Below, piece after piece: positions 25,128 through 33,790 of a stretch of 64,000 nucleotides of DNA (position 1 is its first letter; each line of letters starts with the position of its first letter). Made by a program: the position numbers and the translations under genes. Source of the stretch: CAUZIZ01 sp963579905 (GTDB lineage: Bacteria; Acidobacteriota; UBA6911; RPQK01; JAJDTT01); the NCBI GenBank assembly GCA_963579905.1, contig CAUZIZ010000001.1, positions 24,517-88,516 on the forward strand, written 5' to 3'. Under the pieces are notes generated by a model. That model did no database searches, was not told where the DNA came from, and saw only the letters and a program-made list of their open reading frames with translations.

Positions 25128-26564
25128 ATGAAGAACCGGATTGGAAAAGAGTCTTCACAGCTGCACCGAAGAGCCTTCATGAACACATCGGCGGCGGCGC
25201 TCACGGCACTGGCGTGTGGGGAGCCCATGGTAGCCTTGAATGCTCGACAGCGACCCGAAGCACGAGCCGCCACCATCATCCTGCTCTGGATGGCCGGCGG
25301 GATGGCTCAGACCGAGACCTTCGATCCAAAGAAGTACACGCCTTTCGAAAGCGGACTCGAATCCGCGCGCGTGCTGAGTACGTTTCCCAGCATCGATACC
25401 GTGGTCGACAACATCAAGCTCTCACAGGGTCTGGAGAAAATTGCCCAAGTCATGGATCGGGCCACCCTGATTCGCAGCCACAGGGTCGGCTCTCTGGGCG
25501 CCATACTGCACTCACGGCATCAGTACCATTGGCACACCGGCTACGCCCCACCCCTCTCAGTGGCGGCACCCCACATGGGATCTGTGGTCGCGCGTACGCT
25601 GGGGCCGGTAAAGCTGGATATACCCGCCTTCGTAGATATCGGTCAGAACATGGAGATCGGAGCGGAGAGCGACTCGCTAAAGGCCTTTCATACCGCTGGA
25701 TTCCTGGGGACCGAATACGGTCCCTTCATCGTCTCGGATCCCCGCGAGGCAGCAGCAGCAGTCAGGCCGCCCGAAGGGCTGGCAAGTCATCGCTTCCACC
25801 GTCGCTATAGCTACTACAAGAAGTTGGTAGAAGGCAGTCCCGTTCTGAAGAACGGCAGCAGCTATCAGCAGGAGTCTCTTTTTCGCTATCTTGACAGGGC
25901 TCATCGATTGCTGGACTCTCCAGCAGCCAAGGCTTTCGATCTGGACCTGGAACCCAAAGAAAGTTACCAGGCATACAACACGGGTCGCTTTGGTTTAGGC
26001 TGTCTGCTTGCGCGACGTCTCGCCGAAGTGGGTGTGCGCTTCATCGAAGTCACTTCCGAATACGTCCCCTTCCGGTACTGGGATACGCACGAGAACGGTC
26101 ACCAGAGAGCCGCCGGTCTGAAGACCATGATCGACGCACCCATCGTTCGGCTAGTCCTGGATCTTGAAGAGCGCGGCATGCTCGATCGCACCTTGATCGT
26201 CCTGGCCAGCGAGTTCGGCCGGGACATGCTCGTCGAGGGCAAGCCGGACAAAGGGGTGAAGAACCAGGTCACCCAGCCAGAGATCATGACCGAGCCGAAA
26301 CACTATGGCATGCACCGTCATTTCACAGAAGCGACCAGCGTCCTGATCTTCGGAGGGGGGTTCAAGAGAGGATTTCTCTATGGGGAAACCGCCGCCGAGC
26401 GTCCCTGCCGTATAGTCGAAAACCCGATCGGCATCGAGGATCTACATGCGACCCTCTACACAGCCCTGGGGATACCGCCGGACCTGTCCTATGTGGTCGA
26501 AAAGCGTCCCTTCTTCGCAACCAAGGATGGCAAGGGGAAGGCGGTTACCGAGCTGTTCGCATAG
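25128..26564 (+). CDS. DUF1501 protein, Tat-type leader
   Basis: 478 residues. The N-terminus has a twin-arginine-like leader (LHRRAFMNTSAAALTALACG). The body belongs to DUF1501, which has the alkaline phosphatase/sulfatase fold: ATIILLWMAGGMAQTETFDP, SHRVGSLGAILHSRHQYHW, RFIEVTSEY and LIVLASEFGRD. The partner DUF1549/1553 gene lies upstream. Export followed by a role on polysaccharide or organic sulfate/phosphate is a guess; the family is uncharacterised. Confidence 0.88.
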   Translation: MKNRIGKESSQLHRRAFMNTSAAALTALACGEPMVALNARQRPEARAATIILLWMAGGMAQTETFDPKKYTPFESGLESARVLSTFPSIDTVVDNIKLSQGLEKIAQVMDRATLIRSHRVGSLGAILHSRHQYHWHTGYAPPLSVAAPHMGSVVARTLGPVKLDIPAFVDIGQNMEIGAESDSLKAFHTAGFLGTEYGPFIVSDPREAAAAVRPPEGLASHRFHRRYSYYKKLVEGSPVLKNGSSYQQESLFRYLDRAHRLLDSPAAKAFDLDLEPKESYQAYNTGRFGLGCLLARRLAEVGVRFIEVTSEYVPFRYWDTHENGHQRAAGLKTMIDAPIVRLVLDLEERGMLDRTLIVLASEFGRDMLVEGKPDKGVKNQVTQPEIMTEPKHYGMHRHFTEATSVLIFGGGFKRGFLYGETAAERPCRIVENPIGIEDLHATLYTALGIPPDLSYVVEKRPFFATKDGKGKAVTELFA

Positions 26565-26754
26565 CCCCACCAACCTACACCAGACAACACTTCGCGTTCG
26601 CATGTTCGAAAGTTTTCGGTTCGTGCTTCAGCCTTTTCTTCCGCGCTCTGGAGACGGCAACCGATGGAAATGAAAAACCGGAGAATATCGAACAAGCGAA
26701 TTTCGAAGGGAAGACACTTTAGCGCTATCCGAATAATCCCGCCCGGCCCGGGAC

Positions 26755-28257
26755 TCAGAAGTACTTCTCAACGATCCAGGCCGGCTGGTGCCGATCTGGC
26801 TTCCTGGGGTGACCCGTCAAATCGATCTCTCCGGCTTGTGGCGTCCTGGTCGTGAGCGGAAGAGGATCATCGAGCTGCTGCTGCCACTGCGACAGCAACG
26901 CCATCAGGGACTCAATCCTGCCTGCCTGCCCCGCATCAGCTGAAAGATCATTCATCTCCTGCGGATCGCTCTCCAAGTCGAACAGCTGCGTGCGATTGAT
27001 ATGTGGATAGCGGATCAGCTTCCATCGCGGATCCCTGACGGCCCGGATCACGTCGCCGAAGGCCGTATAAACTGAGTCGCGAACCTCGGTTTCGCGGCCT
27101 CGCATGATTGGAACCAGACTCCGTCCATCAACCGGCCCCGGGGAGTCGACTCCAGCCAGCTCGGCGAGAGTAGGAAAGATGTCCATCAGGTAGACGAGCG
27201 CGTTGGACGACTCGCCTTCCGGGATGTCCTTGCCCACGAACAGCAAGGGAGCCCGGGTGCTGTGCTCGTACAGATTCTGCTTGCCCAGGAGCCCGTGGCT
27301 GCCGAGTGCCAAACCATGGTCGGCTGCGAAAACGACGATGGTGTTGTCGGCCTCTCCGGTCTTCTCGAGAGCTGCCAGCAGTCGGCCAATCTCGAAGTCC
27401 ATGTGACTGATCAGGCCGTAGTACTCGGCGAGCTGGCTGCGAATCACGTCCGGAGAACGAGGCCAGGCAGCCAGCTGTTCGTCACGGCCTGTCATCCAGC
27501 CATTGAAGAATGGGTGTTGTGGCAGATAGTTGGTCGGCAGTGGGATTCCCTCGGGATCGTACATGTCAATGTACCCCTCGGGCGCCTGTCGCGGATCGTG
27601 CGGAGCCGTGAACGCGACGTAGGCGTAGAAGGGACGGCTGAAGTTGTAGCTTTCCAGGAACTGGATAGCCTCATCCGCAAAGAGGGTGCTCGAGAATTTT
27701 TCCCCTAGATGCTGTTGCCTCAGGTGGCCATCGTCGATATCTGTGATGGGTATTCTGGTGTGGTCCGACATGCCCCCAAAGAAGACCGCTCGACCCTGTT
27801 CGAATCCCCTCAGAAATGAGTCGGTCTGGTTGTGCCATTTCCCGGTGCCGAAAGTCATATAGCCCGCCTGCCGCAGTTGCTCGGGAAGGATCGGTATGCC
27901 TTCCAGGTCGTCTTTGATGCGGAAGAGCGACCGGCCACTGTTGATCATGGCTCGACTGGGGATGCAGACCGCTGGGTTCATGGATCCCATGCCGTAGGCT
28001 CGCTCGAAACGGAGCCCCCGCCTTGCCAGACTGTCGAGGTGGGGCGTGTTTATAACCAGATTTCCCGCCACCCCCAACGTGTCGGTCCGCTGGTCGTCTG
28101 CCAGGATGAAGAGGATGTTTGGCTTTCTATCCTCGAAATCGCGAGCCTGAGTGCATGTTGAGAGAATCAGGGCCAAGAGACAGATTCCCAACTGACTGCG
28201 CGAGAACGATATGTTGCGCGGATGTCGTTCTGCAAGAGTGGCGTCCTTTGCTATCAT
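26755..28257 (-). CDS. Secreted sulfatase (formylglycine type)
   Basis: About 500 residues from ATG 28257, with a signal peptide (GICLLALILSTCTQA) that may be a lipoprotein signal (STC). The sulfatase active site Cys-x-Pro-Ser-Arg is AVCIPSRA (Cys98), metal-binding ILADDQRTDTLG is near residue 51, and VVFAADHGLALGSHGLLGK and TRAPLLFVG follow. These make it a typical Ca-dependent sulfatase with formylglycine modification. The longer frame to 28371 would be encoded by a hairpin repeat and is not used. It is divergent from the barrel protein gene at 28448. The likely substrate is a sulfated glycan. Confidence 0.9.
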   Translation of the reverse strand: MIAKDATLAERHPRNISFSRSQLGICLLALILSTCTQARDFEDRKPNILFILADDQRTDTLGVAGNLVINTPHLDSLARRGLRFERAYGMGSMNPAVCIPSRAMINSGRSLFRIKDDLEGIPILPEQLRQAGYMTFGTGKWHNQTDSFLRGFEQGRAVFFGGMSDHTRIPITDIDDGHLRQQHLGEKFSSTLFADEAIQFLESYNFSRPFYAYVAFTAPHDPRQAPEGYIDMYDPEGIPLPTNYLPQHPFFNGWMTGRDEQLAAWPRSPDVIRSQLAEYYGLISHMDFEIGRLLAALEKTGEADNTIVVFAADHGLALGSHGLLGKQNLYEHSTRAPLLFVGKDIPEGESSNALVYLMDIFPTLAELAGVDSPGPVDGRSLVPIMRGRETEVRDSVYTAFGDVIRAVRDPRWKLIRYPHINRTQLFDLESDPQEMNDLSADAGQAGRIESLMALLSQWQQQLDDPLPLTTRTPQAGEIDLTGHPRKPDRHQPAWIVEKYF

Positions 28258-28315
28258 AAGGCGAGTTCCAAACAAGAAGTGTACCCTGAAGCAACGTGCA
28301 CGGGTAGCATAGGGT

Positions 28316-28394
28316 GTAGCTTTGGCCTCCAGGCCGCCGCACTTCGAGCCAAAGGCTCGAAGGAAGAGCACTTCGGCCTGGAGGCCAAAGCTAC
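28316..28394. repeat. 79-bp perfect hairpin between divergent genes
   Basis: GTAGCTTTGGCCTCCAGGCC and its inverse GGCCTGGAGGCCAAAGCTAC form the arms; inside is a second stem GAGCCAAAGGCTC. A degenerate piece (GTAGCTTTGACCTCCAGGCC) occurs at 36338-36357. It could affect expression of the divergently transcribed sulfatase and barrel genes. Confidence 0.75.
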
Positions 28395-28447
28395 AAGGGG
28401 TGCGTCATCCGGTGACCCCATGGGAGGAGCGAATCCAAGGAACTAGA

Positions 28448-30094
28448 ATGATCCAACCCACCAATCCCGGCCGCCGAAAGTTCTTGCAAAAAGCGAGCGG
28501 CGGACTGCTGCTCCTTCTCCCTTCTTCTCGCTACGCTGCAGGCGCATCGCAGGAGCCTTCCCAGAAGCACCTGGCCGCAGTTCATCGTGGTCGCCGGATT
28601 GTCATGATGCAGGACGCCTACGGAGACGGCCACGGGGCGCCCCCGCTGGCAGGAGACTTCGAGTCCTGGCTCAAGTACCGGTTCTCGTTCATCGATGAGC
28701 TCGAAACCCAGATTGGCGCTATCTGGTGGGACATGGCCGCGCCCGCTGCCTACCCCAACCGCGGATTCGCGCCGGACGTCCAGCAGCGCTGTAACAACTG
28801 GCTGAGTCAGGGACATGATCCGTTGGCAGCGCTGGTAGAGGGGACCCATCGTCGAGGTCTCGAGGCCTTCTTCAACCATCGGATCAGCGAAGTGGAGCTG
28901 GATGGAAAGACTCACCGTCTCAAGAAGGAAAATCCAGACTGGGTTCTTCCCACCTGGTGGCCTCACGGGATGTGGAACCTGGTGGCTCCGGGGCTCCAAG
29001 ACTACAAGCTCAAGATACTGAAACACTTGGCAGAAAACTATGACTTCGATGGGATTCAGGTTGATTTTGCTCGCCACACTCCATGCCTTCCTCCAGGGCG
29101 CCAATGGGAGCTCAGGGATCATCTAACCCAATTCATCCGTCGGCTTCGCCTCTCGCTCCTCGAAAGGGGGCAGAGCCGAGGGCGGCCCTATCTTCTTGCC
29201 GTGCGAGTGCCCAGAAACATCGAGGGCTGTCGTGTAGACGGATTCGATGTTGAAACATGGGCCCGGGAGCGACTGGTCGACATATTCACCATAGGCACCC
29301 GCTCCATAGAAGTAGATGTCGCTGCCTATCAAGCTCTCAGAAAGTACGGGGATATCAAGGTGCAACCTTGCTGGGACGATCACCACGCCTCGGATGCCTA
29401 CCAGTGGCAGCCGATCGAGTTTCTACGGGGTGTCTACAGCAACTGGTGGCATCAAGGAGCTGACTCGGTCGTGACCTGGAACTGGAGCAATGCCACGCCA
29501 GAGACCTGCCGCACCACTGGTGCGGCTCCCGGTCCAGACGCCCACATGAGCGGATTCGAGCAGCTGGGATCGCTTGAGTCGATGCGGAATCAGAATAAGA
29601 CCTTCGCTGTCGATCGGCGTGGAGCCTTTCCTTGGGCAGAAGGCTATTTCAATCGTAACCAGGACGCTCCGCTTCCGATGAAGCTCTCACGCCGGGCGCA
29701 AAGCGTTCGCATACCCATTCGAGTGGAGGAGCCGGTAGCCGCATCCCGCGATGGGATCAAGGCGGTCAAGCTTCGAGCCATTGTTTTTGGCGCGGAGCGG
29801 GAAGATGACTTCGAGGCACGGTTCAACGAACGCCCGGTCGATTTGCACCTTCGGGATCCAGAATGGAAGGATGCGCAGATCTTTTCGCCCAAGCCTCAGC
29901 CCAATTCGGGAAAGGCGGCCCACCATAAAGTTGATCCGGATCAGAAACTGCTCAGATTGGACTATATCCTCGATCCGAGCCGTTTTCGGCCTGGGATCAA
30001 TACGGTGGAGCTCGGTCTTACCAAGGCAAGGGCGGATGTCAGCGTTCAGATCGAGAAACTGGAGATTCATCTGGTCTACTCTCTGCAGTCCTAG
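28448..30094 (+). CDS. Tat-exported (beta/alpha)-barrel glycoside hydrolase-like protein
   Basis: About 548 residues from ATG 28448, with the twin-arginine leader NPGRRKFLQKASGGLLLLLP. The barrel region shows RIVMMQDAYGDGHG, a segment with long aromatic strands (IGAIWWDMAAPAAYPNRG), and the signature YDFDGIQVDFARHTP, followed by VRVPRNIEGC and NWWHQGADSVVTWNW. The C-terminal 150 residues look like a beta-sandwich. Two relatives lie in this window (38995 and a broken copy at 41895). No CAZy family is assignable by eye. It lies between two sulfatases, suggesting joint action on a sulfated polysaccharide. Confidence 0.8.
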   Translation: MIQPTNPGRRKFLQKASGGLLLLLPSSRYAAGASQEPSQKHLAAVHRGRRIVMMQDAYGDGHGAPPLAGDFESWLKYRFSFIDELETQIGAIWWDMAAPAAYPNRGFAPDVQQRCNNWLSQGHDPLAALVEGTHRRGLEAFFNHRISEVELDGKTHRLKKENPDWVLPTWWPHGMWNLVAPGLQDYKLKILKHLAENYDFDGIQVDFARHTPCLPPGRQWELRDHLTQFIRRLRLSLLERGQSRGRPYLLAVRVPRNIEGCRVDGFDVETWARERLVDIFTIGTRSIEVDVAAYQALRKYGDIKVQPCWDDHHASDAYQWQPIEFLRGVYSNWWHQGADSVVTWNWSNATPETCRTTGAAPGPDAHMSGFEQLGSLESMRNQNKTFAVDRRGAFPWAEGYFNRNQDAPLPMKLSRRAQSVRIPIRVEEPVAASRDGIKAVKLRAIVFGAEREDDFEARFNERPVDLHLRDPEWKDAQIFSPKPQPNSGKAAHHKVDPDQKLLRLDYILDPSRFRPGINTVELGLTKARADVSVQIEKLEIHLVYSLQS

Positions 30095-30104
30095 GGGGCA
30101 CAAT

Positions 30105-31634
30105 ATGAAGCGATTCCCTCGATTAGCAATTTTCTGGTTCACCTTGACGACAGTGATAGGTGCTGGGGCCCCGCCCAACCTGATCGTGTTTCTGACGGAT
30201 CAGCAGCGCGCGGATACTCTGGGAGCGTATGGGAACGATCAAATAGAGACGCCTCACCTGGACGCCCTCGCCCAAAGAGGCCTGCTGTTCGAGAACTTCT
30301 ATGTGGCCAATCCCATCTGCAGTCCTTCTCGAGCCAGCCTGCTCACCGGCCTCTATCCCCACCGGCACGGGACCTGGAAGAACAGCGTCCCCCTGGACCC
30401 TGCGGTCCCGATTCTCGTAGAGATGCTCAAGGGCGCCTACGCCTCTGCCTACTATGGAAAGTGGCATCTGGGAAACGAGATTTTCAAGCAGCGGGGTTTT
30501 ACCGACTTCGATAGCACCGAGATCTATGAGAAGGGCTGGTCTCCGGACCAGGATCACGACAAGCGCTCAGGCTACTACCATTTCCTGCTGGAACACGACA
30601 TTCGGCCAGACACCCCCTTGGGGCATTCCCGGGATCTGGCCAACCGTCTTCCCAAAGAGCTTTCCAAGCCTGTCTACCTGGCTCAAAAGGGCATCGAGTT
30701 CCTGGACGCACATCGGGAAGAGCCCTTTGTCTTGTTCCTCAGCTTCCTGGCACCTCACGCCGTCCTCGATCACCATCAGGGTCCTCCCTTCAACAATGTC
30801 TACGAGGATCTCTACGCTCCCGAAGACATGCAGATTCCTGCGACCTTTTTCGAGGAAATGGATCCAACGGTTTCCTACGCAAAGCGAGTCGCGCGCCTGG
30901 GCTTGATCCGAGGCGAGTTTCCGATTGCCTACCCTCAGACCATTCAGGAGTTCAAGCGGGTGAAGTCCAGGTACTGGGGACTCGTGACCCTGGTAGACGA
31001 GATGGTGGGACGTGTCCTAGAACACCTCGAGAAGCTCGGTCTGGAAAAGAACACGATTGTGGTCTTTACCAGCGAGCACGGCGAGATGTTGGGGGATCAT
31101 CGCCTCATGTCCAAGGCGGTGAGCTACGAAGAATCAGTCAAGGTTCCGTTTGTTATGACGGTGCCCGGAGTCTCAGGTCCGCGGCGCTTCTCCAAGCCCG
31201 TGAGCCAGGTAGATGTCGTACCCACGCTGCTCGAACTGATGGGGCAATCCCCGCCCCGGAATCTCCAGGGAGAGAGTTGGGCCCCCTACCTTTGGAACGG
31301 CCAGGAGCTTCCCGATCGCGACGTGATCATTTTCATTGACGAAGCGGGATTCGCCCAGGCGTGGAACCAGAACCACGTCTCCCACCGCAGAACCCTGGTA
31401 ACGCCGGAGGGCTGGAAGCTCTCAGTCAGCGACACCGGTGAAGGAGAGCTGTATCATCTCGGTCGGGACCCAAAGGAGCGACGGAACCTCTATTTCCAGG
31501 CACCCCATCAGACCAGGGTACGAGAGTTATGGGACCGCTTGCGTGCCCGCCAGAAGGCAATTGGCGATCCGGTAGAGTTGGATCTGCACGCGTCTTGGCC
31601 AACCGCTCGAGGCAAGGGATATCGCTGGCCTTGA
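30105..31634 (+). CDS. Secreted sulfatase (formylglycine type)
   Basis: About 509 residues from ATG 30105, 10 bp after the barrel gene, with AGGGGG before the start and a signal peptide (LAIFWFTLTTVIGAGA). The catalytic motif NPICSPSRASLLTG (Cys72) is complete, with IVFLTDQQRADTLGAYG for metal binding and VVFTSEHGEMLGDHRLMSK further on. It is co-directional with the barrel gene and probably in one operon. It differs in detail from the sulfatase at 26755, so they are not recent duplicates. Confidence 0.92.
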   Translation: MKRFPRLAIFWFTLTTVIGAGAPPNLIVFLTDQQRADTLGAYGNDQIETPHLDALAQRGLLFENFYVANPICSPSRASLLTGLYPHRHGTWKNSVPLDPAVPILVEMLKGAYASAYYGKWHLGNEIFKQRGFTDFDSTEIYEKGWSPDQDHDKRSGYYHFLLEHDIRPDTPLGHSRDLANRLPKELSKPVYLAQKGIEFLDAHREEPFVLFLSFLAPHAVLDHHQGPPFNNVYEDLYAPEDMQIPATFFEEMDPTVSYAKRVARLGLIRGEFPIAYPQTIQEFKRVKSRYWGLVTLVDEMVGRVLEHLEKLGLEKNTIVVFTSEHGEMLGDHRLMSKAVSYEESVKVPFVMTVPGVSGPRRFSKPVSQVDVVPTLLELMGQSPPRNLQGESWAPYLWNGQELPDRDVIIFIDEAGFAQAWNQNHVSHRRTLVTPEGWKLSVSDTGEGELYHLGRDPKERRNLYFQAPHQTRVRELWDRLRARQKAIGDPVELDLHASWPTARGKGYRWP

Positions 31635-31649
31635 TCCTGTCGAAGGCAC

Positions 31650-31829
31650 TCATTCCCAAGGATATTCGCCAGACCCGCGAGGGCGACTTCTATCCCTTTC
31701 ACAACGAAGCGGCGGACGGGTTTGACACCCAGGAGTGGATCGGTCGGCGGCCGTGGGCCAACGGCAAGATCGGCATGTCCGGGGCGTCGTATCCCGCCTG
31801 TGTCCAGTGGCTGGGCGCACGGCTGCGGA
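31650..31829 (+). pseudogene. Relic of a CocE/NonD-type S15 hydrolase
   Basis: The stretch translates to DIRQTREGDFYPFHNEAADG followed by FDTQEWIGRRPWANGKIGMS and GASYPACVQWL. This matches the nucleophile region of CocE/X-Pro dipeptidyl-peptidase (S15) hydrolases, including the G-x-S-x-x-S-Y serine region. Only about 60 codons remain; there is no start, and it breaks off into repeat DNA. The rest of 31830-32037 shows no gene. Confidence 0.75.
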
Positions 31830-32037
31830 GCAAACACCTAAGCTGCAACTTCATTCGGAACTCGCACCTCCAGGTCGCCCAATAATGCGATACGTGAGGA
31901 AGCCTGAAGCGCAAGCGAGGGATTGGAGGGCAGCGCAATGGGGGGACAAAGGGGCCTGAGGCGCGGCAAGCAGCCAAGCCGGGGGGATCCGGGGTGTTCC
32001 CCAACCCCTCACTTGCGCTTCAGACTTCCATGGCTCG

Positions 32038-32094
32038 GGAAGTTTCTTTCTCGAATGGAGCAGCACCGCTGGGGGGCCACTAACCTGAAACTTC
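32038..32094 (+). repeat. Palindromic unit, family C
   Basis: GGAAGTTTCTTTCTCGAATG ... CACTAACCTGAAACTTC, adjoining the start of the second family E copy. Confidence 0.85.
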
Positions 32095-32275
32095 AAGAAT
32101 TCGTCGCACGTCTCCTGGCCTCCGAAGGCGCCGCCAACGGGTGAACGACCAGCGTTACGAAGCCAAGTCCAACAGAGCCGCGAACGACTTGATCCGTTAG
32201 CAAAATGAGCCCAGGTTCCGAGGAGAGAGCCGGACAACTCTTCCCCACGCAGTGCCGCACAAATCCCCAGTAGCC
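32087..32275 (+). repeat. Long dispersed repeat, family E copy 2
   Basis: Same order of blocks as 21390-21591: GTCGCACGTCTCC, CGTTACGAAGCCAAGTCC, TTCCGAGGAGAGAGCCGG and CAACTCTTCCCCACGCAGTG. It is again flanked by family C units on both sides, so the C-E-C arrangement is a repeated composite. Confidence 0.8.
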
Positions 32276-32330
32276 GGAAGTTTCTTCCTCGAATGGGGCC
32301 AGGGCTTCCTGGGGGTGGGACTGACCTGTC
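32276..32330 (+). repeat. Palindromic unit, family C (3' truncated)
   Basis: GGAAGTTTCTTCCTCGAATG ... GGGACTGACCTG, stopping immediately before the TAG stop codon of the convergent amidohydrolase gene at 32332. Confidence 0.8.
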
Positions 32331-32331
32331 T

Positions 32332-33720
32332 CTAGTACGTTGGAACCGCCTTCAGAACCGTCTCGGGGGCGCAGGTTCGGCCGCTGCGAATCACGAGCTC
32401 GATCTTGCGAGTGTTACGGATGTCCGCGGTTGGGTCCGCGGTGAGGATCACGAGATCTGCCAATTTCCCGACCTCGATGCTGCCCAGATGATCCGCCTGA
32501 TTGAGGACTCGTGCGTTCTGGAGTGTGGCGGACTGAATCGCGGCCGCAGGCGTGAGACCCGATTCGACTAGCATCTCCAACTCCTGGTGCAGCGAGAAGC
32601 CCGGTGGAACGTAGGGTTCCGGTGTATCAGTGCCTACCAGAATCGGTACGCCTCGACGGTGCAACATCCCTGTCAGTTCCTGATACTTGCGAACCTCCTG
32701 TCGGCGCAACGCTCGTGTCTCGAGGGGTAGGTTGCTCTTCGTACGGTACTGGTTCCAGTATCGCAGCATCCGTTTAGGCACGTGCGCCAGATCTGGACTT
32801 TGGTGAACTTCCTCCAGGTCATTCAAATAGATCATGTTCCGGAACACCACCAGGGTCGGGTCCACGGCCACCTTGGATTCAGCTAGTGCGGTGACGAGGG
32901 CCTGGCATTGGGGGTTAGCCAGATCCAGATTCGCTCGGTGGTCGGGTTGCTCCTTCACCGCTTCGGGGATGCAGTAGTTGAATACGGACCAGATGTGCTC
33001 AAGGCAGTCGATCCCATCCGTCACCGCATCCTGTGCAGAGTAGCGACCCAGGTGCCCAGCGACCTTCATGCCGCGACGGTGTCCCTCTTTGATGACCTCC
33101 TGGCCAATGCTTCGCGGTGTCCCGACATAGATCTTCAGCGTGGTGACGCTCCAGCCTGCCATGTCTTCCACGAACCCGGCTACCTGCGCTGGATCGGAAA
33201 TAGCGTGGCCTACATCGCGATGGTGGGGAGGTTCACTGTCGATGAGCGGACTGGCCAGGAATACGCGCGGGCACAACTCTGGATGCGCTGCCGCGTAGTT
33301 CGCTACGCCTGCTTCGGCGACGATGGCGTCGCCGGCGCTGCGCACCGCGGTCACCCCGTTAGCGAGGAAAAGCGGCAGGAACTCGTCGCCGGTGACCCGG
33401 CTGCGATCGGCCAGGTGCACGAGATGGACGTGGGCGTCGATGAGACCGGGAATCACGTATTTTCCGCTAGCATCGATGCGCTGTGCGCCGCCCGGAATCG
33501 ATAGAGACAGCTCCGGGCTCCCGATCGCCCGGATCCGGTCGCCCTCGACCACGATAGTCCGATCCTCTAGCATCCTGCCCGATGTGGAGTCGAAGACGGA
33601 CGCCCCCTGGATCACGAGGGTCTGAACCTCAGCTGAGGTGACGATTTGTGGACCGAGGAGAAGGATTGCAGTCGACGCGATCACCAAGTGCACGACGCAA
33701 GCCCTTGCCCGGGGCACCAA
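32332..33720 (-). CDS. Secreted amidohydrolase, imidazolonepropionase/prolidase-like
   Basis: 462 residues with a signal peptide (HLVIASTAILLLGPQIVTSA). The metal-dependent hydrolase motif is VIPGLIDAHVHLVHL (HxH). Further metal/catalytic candidates are lysine in TTLKIYVG, histidines in KVAGHLG and CLEHIWSV, and the aspartate in ILVGTDTPEP. The C-terminal GKLADLVILTADP closes the barrel on the beta-sandwich. The substrate is probably a peptide or cyclic amide taken from outside the cytoplasm. It is convergent with repeat DNA at its 3' end. Confidence 0.88.
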   Translation of the reverse strand: MVPRARACVVHLVIASTAILLLGPQIVTSAEVQTLVIQGASVFDSTSGRMLEDRTIVVEGDRIRAIGSPELSLSIPGGAQRIDASGKYVIPGLIDAHVHLVHLADRSRVTGDEFLPLFLANGVTAVRSAGDAIVAEAGVANYAAAHPELCPRVFLASPLIDSEPPHHRDVGHAISDPAQVAGFVEDMAGWSVTTLKIYVGTPRSIGQEVIKEGHRRGMKVAGHLGRYSAQDAVTDGIDCLEHIWSVFNYCIPEAVKEQPDHRANLDLANPQCQALVTALAESKVAVDPTLVVFRNMIYLNDLEEVHQSPDLAHVPKRMLRYWNQYRTKSNLPLETRALRRQEVRKYQELTGMLHRRGVPILVGTDTPEPYVPPGFSLHQELEMLVESGLTPAAAIQSATLQNARVLNQADHLGSIEVGKLADLVILTADPTADIRNTRKIELVIRSGRTCAPETVLKAVPTY

Positions 33721-33790
33721 CCTGAACCTCCTCCGTAAAGCCAGAGTCAGTCTCTTTCGGATTCCATCCTGGCGAACTTGTTTCAGGGTC

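Noticed and set aside
28258..28371. N-terminal extension of the sulfatase at 26755
   Set aside because: The extension translates a hairpin repeat; the signal peptide begins after ATG 28257.
29751..30104. Upstream extension of the sulfatase at 30105
   Set aside because: It overlaps the barrel gene in another frame; the signal peptide and ribosome binding site fix the start at 30105.
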